A DNA stretch of 64,000 bases from positions 3,911,436-3,975,435 of the forward strand of contig OZ005662.1 of the NCBI GenBank assembly GCA_963930645.1, written 5' to 3'. Position 1 is the first letter of the stretch. Every line of letters starts with the position of its first letter. The position numbers and the translations under genes are program-made. Shown here piece by piece: positions 55,590-64,000 of this stretch. The DNA comes from Salticus scenicus (Eukaryota > Arthropoda > Arachnida > Araneae > Salticidae). The notes below the pieces were generated by a model, which did not search any database, was not told where the DNA came from, and worked only from the letters and a program-made list of their open reading frames with translations.

Positions 55590-56230
55590 GAGATAATAGC
55601 CATAGCCGCTTTCGGCAGAGATCTCAGTCTTCCTCGACAGCTTACTTGATGGTGAAAACTGGTGTGAGTGTTTTTCCATTGGACTCCTTCTATAACACAC
55701 TGCCACATTTGATCCCATATGTATACCTGCTGCTGGCTCATTCCCATTACAGGAATTGAAATTATTTATAATTTCTCTTGTTTTACTGAAGAACACATCG
55801 TTAGGGTAGACATAGTTGTCAATTTTTATGGTTTTACCAGAGTCTATTTTAATGTTTTCATCATGGTATGTTTTGGTTAGTGCAGTACTAATTTTTTCAA
55901 ATCTAATATTGTTATTGTGTTCTTTTATGATAATTAAAATTTCTTTTTACAACGTTCCGACATAGCCTTCCTTGCCTTTATTATTGGTAAAAGGGATTTT
56001 ATAAATTCCAGTAGTTTTAAAGGGTAGGAGGGGGGGGGAAGTAATGGGTTTATGTCATTACTGATAAGTTGATAAATATTGGGGTTAGGTTTTATATGAA
56101 TATTAACATTATGTTTTGCAGCAATATCTTTGATTTTAATGGAGGCACTAAAATCAAAAGGAATAGAAAAAGTAAATTTGGGGGTTTTTTTTGGTGACTG
56201 GGAATATGATTTAAAGATTTCCCAGTCACG
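55590..56230 (-). pseudogene. Penelope-like element, GIY-YIG endonuclease region, decayed
   Basis: Minus strand. FTFSIPFDFSASIKIKDIAA near 56130-56190 leads into TTGIYKIPFTNNKGKEGYVG at about 55956-56015, which carries GIY (56001-56009) and YVG (55956-55964) spaced as in GIY-YIG nucleases. KEHNNN and TALTKTYHD then follow, like the R/E-H and SALA region of Penelope endonucleases. An in-frame stop lies right after YVGT, and a C-run frameshift lies upstream. The RT part is not present in readable form. Confidence 0.65.
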
Positions 56231-57137
56231 TCTGTATTTTATATTTTTTTGTTCTTTAAATCTTTTCTCACTGTTTCACCCTTAAGCATCATTTTATATA
56301 GAATTTTAGATTTTAAACAAGTTGAGGTCAATAAATAGGATTAATTATCTACTAGATTTCACACATTTGATAAAGTTCGTAGATCGGTTTTCTTGCTTTT
56401 ATTACTTGTGTATTACCATGAGATATTTTTTGTAGGAAATATTCAGTGAATGACAGAACACATGTTCCTAATGAAGAATCATATTCTGAAAGTGATTTTA
56501 GTCATTGATTTTTCTGAACATCTGCTCATATGATTTCGATATATAGCACATAATGAAATAAACAAAAATGTATTCCACATATATTCTTTGAGTTATTCAA
56601 GTTAATTTTTAAAGATAAAAAGGTTCATTTATTAATTTTCAGGGTCGGCAAGTTTCTACCAAGATGGAAAAAACTAGCTGGAAGAAATAGGTTACTTCCA
56701 AGTGAAAGAAATTGAAGAAACTGTTTTTCTTTATAAATTTATCATATAAGTTGTAACTTTGTAAAAAAGCAAAAGAAACCCAACCCAGTAATTTTTTTTT
56801 TAATGAAGTTATTCATTAATACATGTATATAAAATTCAAAATAAACACATAAAACTTTTCAAAAGCATGCTTTTATTTCAACATGTACTAATTTTAACAT
56901 AGATGAAAATAATAAAAACCGACAGTCAGAAACAGTGACGGCACACTAAAAAACACTTTCTTCAACAAAAATAGCCTCATGTAGTGTCTAGTGCCACAGA
57001 GCGAGATTAAACAATATATGTTTACTTTTTATAATCACTTGCATTCCTTCCTTAAATTTGACTTTAATGTAACCAGACTTTAAAATGTTCTGATGGTAGA
57101 TAAATGATTTAAAAATTCACTGTTGCAAAAAGAACTG
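56231..57137. other. Non-coding DNA
   Basis: No recognised feature beyond poly-T tracts. Confidence 0.4.
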
Positions 57138-58039
57138 TAGGGGAAGGTGGTGTACCTTGGGACACTTTAGATAATGACTTTTACAAAAATTATTTTATAT
57201 TCAATTTTCACCAAATTTAACATGACATAAAGTTTAAGCATTCCTGTTTTAGTTAAATACATTCCAATGCAGTATTCCATCAAATTTAGAGTTTCAGTAA
57301 AAAAATTTAAAAATCATTACAATGTCCCAACCTGCTGGCCCTGGGTGGGACAGCTAGGGGCATTGACAATAAAACTTTAAATGCATAAAAAATACTCAAC
57401 CTAATTGATTAATAAATCTTTATTTGTAGACTTAGAGCCTAATAAATGACAATGTATAGTATACTAGTATATTACATAAACAAATATTGTATTTTACGTT
57501 CAAAAATTGCTCCCGTCTAAACACTTTAAAGAAAATCAATTTTCTTAGTAACAATAACCATTTTTCCAATTTTTGCACATTTAAAGTCTCAATGAATTTA
57601 TATACTACATGCAGATTTGTTTTCCTTGCATTGCATAATGGCGGGGCAGGTTGAAAGAGTGTCTTGACCTGCCCCACTTGGTTCATTATCATAATGTAAC
57701 TCTCAGAAAGTTAGGCTTAGCAGTATAATGCATTTATTAACATTAAAATTATTATAAAAATTCATATTTTAATTTTCACATACTCAGATTTAAATTATTT
57801 TATATTTCGTACAATAAATTTGCGTATGAAATCACCCATTAATATAACTTTGGACCTTTCAAAACAAAGAAAATTCGATTAATCCTTACCTACTAATGTG
57901 AGAAATACAAAATTACACTGAAGAGTAGACTGTGCTGCCCAGTATGATGCCCCAAGAAAACTAATTTGTATTTTCAAAATCAAAGCTAAAATTTAAGATG
58001 TCCCAATATGGGCCATGTCACAAGGTGCCCTTTCCCCTA
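57138..58039. mobile_element. 0.9 kb TIR element (TAGGGGAAGG ends)
   Basis: TAGGGGAAGGTGGTGTACC at the left; the right end complement is TAGGGGAAAGGGCACCTTG. The outermost TA could be the target duplication of a mariner-type element or part of the TIR. CCTGGGTGGGACAGC and CCTGCCCCACTTGG occur inside. A minus-strand frame of 86 codons (57432-57692) has no recognisable domain. Confidence 0.65.
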
Positions 58040-58366
58040 CATTTAAACTCCCAAATACATAAAGAATTTTAATTATGCAATAATATAAAAGGTGATTTTG
58101 TAAAAAACTAAAATGAACAGTTATAGTGTTATTGGAGATGTGCAATAAACTTTACACATACCTTTAATACAAAATACTCACTGCTTAGTATCTCACTTGT
58201 AAGCTGTTTAAGTTTTTTGGCAGTATTAAAAATATTAAAAATCATTTAATGGCAAGGTGAATAATTAATATTTTGCTTACTAACAAAATTTTTGAATTAA
58301 AAGTTTTACATAAGAAACACATCTCATAATTAAATTACTTTTAATTACAGATTTTTAATGCTAGCC

Positions 58367-58425
<59 letters not shown>

Positions 58426-59101
58426 GGATGTATTAAATATTTGGTATTTGGCTGAATATCAAATTATTTGACAAAACAATTCAACCAGCTGAATCAATGA
58501 CATTGACATTTCAGTTTTAAAAAATTTCAGTTATTTAAAAAAAGTCTTTTTAACTGCTATTTTTAATTATTTTTTAATTGATTGATAATTATCCAGAATA
58601 TTTAAGAATTATATTTAAATGAGAACAACTATTTTACGTAGTTTCTAAACCAACATTACAAAAAAAAAAAAAAAAAAATTATCAACTACAAAAATTTTAA
58701 CAATTCATGATATATACCAAATTTTTGATAGTCGAAAAATTGATTGGATCTTTATTTTAGGAAATGAAACTTTCTGTCTTTCTAGTCAGAAAATTAGTTT
58801 AATGAAAACTTTTTGACAAAGTTAATTCTTTATTTGTAGAATTAAACTTTGTCAATTGTTAATTCTACTTTAACAATTGTGTTTAAGTAGATTTAACTGT
58901 GTTAATTCTACTTTAACTTTCTTTAAAGTAGAATTAACACAGTGTGTGCACACTACACATAATAATGGCATCAAGAGATCAAACAAAGATCACATAATGT
59001 TGAGATCTAAAAAATGACAAGTGTTTATTAAGAAAACTAATTGTTAATGTTTTTATTTGCTATGAACTCAATATCACATCACTATCTATATACAGTAATA
59101 C
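58040..59101. other. Non-coding DNA with (TA)n and A-runs
   Basis: A-run and (TA)n at 58369-58422. TTTGGTATTTGGCTGAATAT at 58440 resembles hAT-type termini seen in arthropods and is echoed by CAGCCGAATATTCAGTATTC near 60481, but I cannot define an element. Confidence 0.35.
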
Positions 59102-59250
59102 AGTCGAACTTCCTTAACATGAACTATTTCCACAACCCCCACCAAAATGAAGATTAGTTACTGATAGCATGAATCGCTGATAATATGAACAATTTTTTTT
59201 TTTTTTTTTTTTTTTGCCCCCTTGAGATTCATGTTAACGAGGTTCGACTA
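59102..59250. mobile_element. ~150-bp MITE with Tigger/pogo-like ends
   Basis: CAGTCGAACTTCCTTAACAT at the left; the right-end complement is TAGTCGAACCTCGTTAACAT. CAGTCGAACCTCGTTAA-type ends are typical of pogo/Tigger elements. TA precedes the left end. Contains a T-run (59190-59213). Confidence 0.7.
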
Positions 59251-61006
59251 TTACAAATAATTTTCAACATTTAAATGTGTTATATTTCTGAAGAGGAATT
59301 TTCATTTTTTTTTTTTTTTTTTTTAACATTTCAAAAGAAGAAAGTGTTGGATTCATAAAAATTTTAGCCTTTTGGTTTTTGATGGATTTACACTTTTTGA
59401 GAGTTCCAGAACACAATTTCACCCTTTTTAGAAAATGTTTGTGTGTGTGTGCAAGACAAAAGTTTTGTGGTAACTCAAAAACTAATGCACAGATTTTTAT
59501 ATAAATTTACACAGTTACATCTTGACATAAATTAGATCCTATTTATTTCTGATGAAAATTGCACAACAGAAGATATTTCCATCTCAGTTTTTCATACTTT
59601 TTAATGTGACAGTTTTGAACTAAATTTCACATAAATTTGCATGATGAGAATTTTAATGGATCATTGTGAAATAACAATAAAAAAAATATTTACGATAGTA
59701 ACAGCCAACTAGGAATTTTTTTTTTTTTTTCATATGTGGGAACATTCCAGAGCATAAATTTTCAATATTAGTATTTTTCAAAAGAACTCATCAATATTTT
59801 TAAAATGAAGATAGAGTCATACATCTGTGACAATGACAATAACATTGTAACAAAGTTATAGCATTTTTTCAGATTTGACAAACAAAACCAAAAAAAAAAA
59901 AAAAAAAATTCTTAGATGTTTTTGTATAAAGCACAGAATGTACTTTCTTTCAATATTTAGTGTTATGATGCTTCTCTGAGAAGAAAATCATCTGCCTTCA
60001 CCATGGAAAATGATTTTAATAACTGGGGTGAAGAATTTTTATAAATTCTCACCTACCAAGGATACTTTTTTCCAGCCAGCAATAAACAATACACAGTCTG
60101 TCTAGAATAATAACAGCTTAGTCAGATAATAAAATCTAAATAAATACGTTTCATGCTTTTGGGATTTTTTTTTTTTTTTTTTGACTGTTTTACACAGTTT
60201 ATTTGCTGTTTTACAATAATGAATATCAGCAACAAAACTTACTGACTTAAAACCATGTCCAAAAATGACTCGCAAGTGGCAAACATTTCCCAACCCCTGT
60301 TAATAAATAATTTGTGCTGCATGAATTTGTATAGGAAAATATAGTTTTGTGATGGCCACAATATACTGCTTCAGAATAATTTTTTATGATTAAAAAAGAA
60401 AATATTACTAAATGTAAATGGTGATATTATAAAAGTAAGAAAAATTAGGATACTGACACCTAAATATAAAAGTAAAAAATCAGCCGAATATTCAGTATTC
60501 AGCTGAATAGTTATTATTGAGTATTCCACCAAAAAGTATTTGGTTAGCCAAATATTCAGCAAGCGGCCAAATCCACTTTTCTGTGCAAAACAGTTAACAA
60601 AGAGTGAAATGCTCAGCATTTGTTAAAAAAAGTATGTGTAAAGTTAATGAAGCATCTTCAATAAGCGATGCATGGACAGCCGAGAAATTAACAGTAGTAA
60701 AAAATATTATTACTGTTCATTTTTATAGCTGCCTAAAAAAGTATTTTGCTGATGGGTTTTTTACAAAACCATTGTTTTTAATAAAATATATTTCCTTACT
60801 TACATATCAAACAAATGAAAAGTTTTTAACTTGCAAGTGTACTATTTGTGGAATTTCTCTCTCTCTGAGTCAGAAGGTGTTTTTTAAAATATGTCTTTAC
60901 AAGAAAAATTTTGTTGCATATCTCACAAAAGAAATTATTCTCCTTAATATGAATAGAAAGATGGCTGTTCAAATAACACATAGGAGTAAAACCTTTATGG
61001 TATACT
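59251..61006. other. Non-coding DNA downstream of the zinc-finger gene
   Basis: No clear gene. Around 60655-60720 the plus strand reads SSISDAWTAEKLTVVK, faintly like the ISDxWTS motif of hAT transposases, near the TTCAGC/GAATAT text at 60480. This is a weak hint of a hAT relic. Confidence 0.35.
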
Positions 61007-62014
61007 TTACAAGCATAAGGCCTCTTTGCTATGAGTAGTGTGATGATGCTTAACTAAACAACCTTTACGTAAATATCTCTTACTGCATATTTTACAAGTA
61101 AAGTTTTTTTTTTCAGTGTGTCTTCGAAGATGATTTCTATAAATATTTTTCCGAGAAAATCCTCTGTTGCATATTTCACAGGTGAATGGCTTGACTTTCG
61201 TATGACAAAAACTATGCTTGTTTAGATTAGACTTATTAAAGAAACCTTTATTGCATACTTCACAAATGAAAGGTTTTTCTGCACTATGAATATGATAGTG
61301 TGTCTGTAAATTTGGTTTTTGAGCAAATCTTTTATTACATATTTCACAAACATACGGCCTGTCTTTAGTATGAATGTGATGGTGAATTTTCAAGTAAGAT
61401 TGACTGGTAAATTTTTTATTGCATATTTTGCAAACAAAAGGTTTTTCTTTAGTATGCACCAAAAGATGCTTATTCAAATCACTTTTAGAAGTACATCTTT
61501 TATTACATATCTCACAGCTATAAGGCTTTTCTTTTGTATGGGTACGAAAATGTTGTTTTAATAAGCTTCGCCCAGAGAATCCTCTACTGCAAATGTCACA
61601 AATAAATGGCTTTTCTTTTGTGTGAGTACGAATGTGCTGACTTAAATGACATATCTGAGAAAATGATTTGCTGCATACCTCACAAACATATGGTTTCTCT
61701 TTTGTATGTATGCGAAAATGTACATCAAAATCACTTTTTTGGAAGAATCTCTTATTACATGCATTACACGAAAAAGGCTTTTCTTTCACATGAACTCGAA
61801 GGTGATGATTTTTTAAACCCTGTTTAGCAAAAAATTCTTTATTGCATTCTATACATTTGAAAGGCTTCACTTTGGAATGGACACGAAGGTGTGTGATTAA
61901 ATTACTTTTCTTGGTACATTTTTTATTACATATTTCACAACTAAAAACATTTTTCTTTGTGTTATCACACAAGTTTTCATTTGAATGAAGTGTACTATCA
62001 GAAAGAGAAATCAT
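61007..62014 (-). CDS. Multi-C2H2 zinc-finger protein, 335 aa, 11 fingers
   Basis: The best protein-coding gene in the window, an uninterrupted frame of 335 codons. A 23-residue N-terminal leader is followed by eleven consecutive C2H2 fingers from residue 24 to about 330. Each is C-x2-C-x12-H-x3/4-H at a 28-residue period, and most are joined by TKEKP(F/Y) linkers, a variant of TGEKP. Fingers 2 and 11 have the longer H-x4-H spacing. No KRAB, BTB or ZAD domain is in this frame. Role inferred from family: sequence-specific nuclear DNA-binding protein, probably a transcription factor; the target is unknown. The ATG at 62012-62014 gives the longest ATG-started frame, but an acceptor-like ACATAG|CAG lies just upstream, so an additional 5' exon is possible. 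Confidence 0.9.
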   Translation of the reverse strand: MISLSDSTLHSNENLCDNTKKNVFSCEICNKKCTKKSNLITHLRVHSKVKPFKCIECNKEFFAKQGLKNHHLRVHVKEKPFSCNACNKRFFQKSDFDVHFRIHTKEKPYVCEVCSKSFSQICHLSQHIRTHTKEKPFICDICSRGFSGRSLLKQHFRTHTKEKPYSCEICNKRCTSKSDLNKHLLVHTKEKPFVCKICNKKFTSQSYLKIHHHIHTKDRPYVCEICNKRFAQKPNLQTHYHIHSAEKPFICEVCNKGFFNKSNLNKHSFCHTKVKPFTCEICNRGFSRKNIYRNHLRRHTEKKNFTCKICSKRYLRKGCLVKHHHTTHSKEALCL

Positions 62015-62019
62015 TTCTG

Positions 62020-62234
62020 CTATGTATATAGAAAGACGTCTATGTAATTTACCTTAAATGAATATTTTCATATTGTTAGGAACATGAAATTTTTTATATA
62101 TATGCAAAAATATAATCTAGAAACAGCGACACAGGCACTAGAGATTTATAACCTTTTGGAAAAAAGCAAAACAGTCAACTGGTTTGGAGTTTAGCTCTTT
62201 AAGTTCACAGACTTTAATTAACTTAATTCAAATG

Positions 62235-62269
<35 letters not shown>

Positions 62270-62595
62270 ACACAATATATATAATTCTTTTCACTAGATG
62301 AGTATATAATAGAGTCAATTTTCATAATTATCTACTAACCAATAATTTTTAATTCTTTTTATTCAATTCTACATCTAATTTTTCTAAATAAAAAAACTAA
62401 CAAGGCTGTTTTGTCTTGATACTACAGTCAAATTTATACTCTTAATCATTAGAAAGAGCTCCACATATAGCAAAATCTAAATCCCAGATAAATCCATATT
62501 CTTTTAAAAACATTTCAGACCATGCATTTTCGCTAAATTTATTTGCACTCTTATTTAGAATGAATACTGCCAAACATATTTCATGATACTTTTAC
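62020..62595 (-). other. Possible intron 5' of the zinc-finger ORF
   Basis: On the minus strand a donor-like TTGG|GTAAAAG at 62595/62596 and an acceptor-like TATACATAG|CAG at 62020/62019 would bound a 576-bp intron. Joining keeps the reading frame into the zinc-finger ATG. Contains a 27-bp A-run (62240-62266). Splicing is inferred only. Confidence 0.25.
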
Positions 62596-62725
62596 CCAAG
62601 AATTCATTTACTTTAGTAGTATGACGTACAACACTTCTAATAACACTTTGATCATGTGCCCTGGCCATTATACCACTCAGGTTGCCTTTCATATGTTCTG
62701 GGTGCATTTGATAACTTAATGACAT
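62555..62725 (-). CDS. Short ORF, candidate upstream exon or decayed coding fragment
   Basis: A 56-codon minus-strand frame starting at ATG 62723-62725 has protein-like composition (MKGNLSGIMARAHDQSVIRS, then VVRHTTKVNEFLG). Just after it a second frame (62452 to about 62600; SENAWSEMFLKEYGFIWDLD) is also open in another phase. Two explanations fit: a first exon of the zinc-finger gene ending at the donor near 62596, or a frameshifted remnant of an unknown gene or transposon. No family recognised. Confidence 0.3.
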   Translation of the reverse strand: MSLSYQMHPEHMKGNLSGIMARAHDQSVIRSVVRHTTKVNEFLGKSIMKYVWQYSF

Positions 62726-64000
62726 ATTTCATAAACTGAGTTTTCATCATAAATGAAAGCATTATGTCAGCGGATCATGCTGCCTTTCACACTGAAGAGT
62801 TTTGTTTGAAGTTATTCCTTAAAATACATTTAATTTTAAGGAAGTGAAATTGTCAACACAATAATACTTATAGAAAAAGAACATAATAAGAAAAAAAAAT
62901 ATATATGAGGTACTCTCACTAACCACAGTTTCTTAAAGCAGTTGATAATGATTAACAGAAGAAAAAAAATATATTCACAATAAAGTGATATCTTAAATTG
63001 TGCAGCAACTTATTCACAAAAACAGAAGCTTTGGGAGTAGTACTTGATACACATGAAGGAAACATACATTATTCGGTTTTGATATTACTAAATATCATCT
63101 ACTCAGATAGATAAAAAATATTTCTTGAGAAAATAAACTTCAGAAACTTCTTTACCTGTAACAACAACAACAATAGCAAAAATCAGAAGCATTTCCATAA
63201 AATAAAAAATATATATATTAAATATTCATTATTAAAAATAATATATTGTTTTAAAAAAGTATTCTTTTGTGTTCTCTATAAAATATACAGGATGACCGTA
63301 AAATAAATAACCCTGTTTGAAAACGTCTGCAGTTAAAATTTATGAACCAAATGAAACCAAAATTTCATATGCAGGTTATGAAAAACATGGAAAGATGATT
63401 TCCACCAAAGAAAAAAAAAAAGTCATTGATATAGCGAAAGTTTGTCGTGGTTGTCATGTATGCACTATGAAATTTGCAAAATCGGGGTATAATATACAAT
63501 TTTGAGAGTTGTTGAAAAAAAAAGAAATCCTTACTTAAGTGGAATGCACAGAAAATTAATATAATGAAAAGTTTTATTAATGTTCGAATTAGCACATGCA
63601 GAAATGAATGATATATATATAGCAATAGACTCATGGAAAATATTCTTTATCAATCAACATTGCAGTACCCAGAATCATGCGCAGATTTGTGCAATCTACA
63701 TAACTTATTCCTATTTAATAGTAAGTACATGACAACACCACCAATATTTACTCTATCAGCGACTTTTGTCACTAATATTTTTTGCTGCGAAAATAATCTC
63801 CCCATGTATGTTCCCCAAATAATCTCCCCACAGTCTGTGTATGAAATTTGGTGTAATACCATTCATTAGTTTTAGTTGCAGATTCCTCCAAATAGGGAAA
63901 GTTCTTTTATAGTTACCCAATATAATTATGATAAAAAATTAGTAAAAAAAAAAAAAAAAAAACCACACAATCTCATAACTTGAGATTTCAATAGAATGTC
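62726..64000. other. Non-coding DNA at the window end
   Basis: Short overlapping frames occur at 63317-63870 on both strands without a recognisable domain. CAGGATGACCGTAAAATAAA at 63289 looks like a transposon terminus but I see no partner. A-run at 63943-63961. Confidence 0.35.

Noticed and set aside
55590..56230. A host GIY-YIG nuclease gene.
   Set aside because: The in-frame stop, homopolymer frameshift and surrounding text fit a decayed Penelope-like element better.
60604..61038. A 144-codon plus-strand ORF.
   Set aside because: Its 3' part overlaps the antisense end of the zinc-finger gene by only a few codons, and its Phe/Tyr/Lys-rich sequence looks like AT-rich chance. Only a weak hAT-like phrase near 60660 was noted.
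61319..61827. Plus-strand ORFs over the zinc-finger gene.
   Set aside because: Antisense shadows caused by the regular codon pattern of the C2H2 repeats.

Overview
This window looks like AT-rich nuclear DNA from an arthropod, most likely a spider or other arachnid. The clues are the very low GC content, a single-exon multi-C2H2 zinc-finger ORF with HTKEKP linkers (a style I associate with spider zinc-finger expansions), and relics of Jockey, copia, Penelope-like, Tc1/mariner, pogo-like, hAT and piggyBac-like elements. There are no bacterial-style operons. Only one convincing intact coding region is present: the zinc-finger ORF at 61007-62014 on the minus strand.

Layout. 1-15.9 kb is a graveyard of transposons and fold-back elements. 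It holds a 1.1 kb fold-back, a Tc1-like element with IR/DR-type ends, a 0.6 kb fold-back, a 5'-truncated Jockey LINE, a pogo-like deletion derivative, a copia retroelement split by a 319-bp element with a perfect 8-bp target duplication, several MITEs and a broken THAP-domain fragment. 15,904-34,719 is the outstanding structure: a near-perfect inverted duplication. Two oppositely oriented copies of one ~9.2-9.5 kb TIR element (ends GGGAGGCATACTATTGTAAC) are separated by only 156 bp. Each arm carries tandem blocks of a ~120-bp repeat with a CTCF-like core (CCACCAGGGGGCAC) pointing toward the centre of symmetry, a tRNA-like segment, an internal inverted repeat and no recognisable gene. The arms differ by at least nine substitutions, a 118-bp MITE present only in the right arm and a 226-bp segment present only in the right arm.

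35-41 kb holds nested insertions: two copies of a ~1 kb repeat, and a 3.7 kb hAT element (decayed ZMYM1-like transposase) inside a copy of the same element that interrupts copia at 10.3 kb. 41-54 kb is a mosaic of MITEs and older dispersed repeats; sister copies within the window supply empty sites that show where later insertions landed. 55.5-56.2 kb holds a decayed Penelope-like element with a readable GIY-YIG endonuclease motif. 57-60.6 kb has further TIR elements. The zinc-finger gene lies at 61-62 kb, and a short ORF 5' of it may be an upstream exon.

The genes do not form a pathway. The window is best read as repeat-rich intergenic or intronic DNA around one zinc-finger gene, shaped by successive transposition and by inverted duplication at scales from 36 bp to 19 kb.
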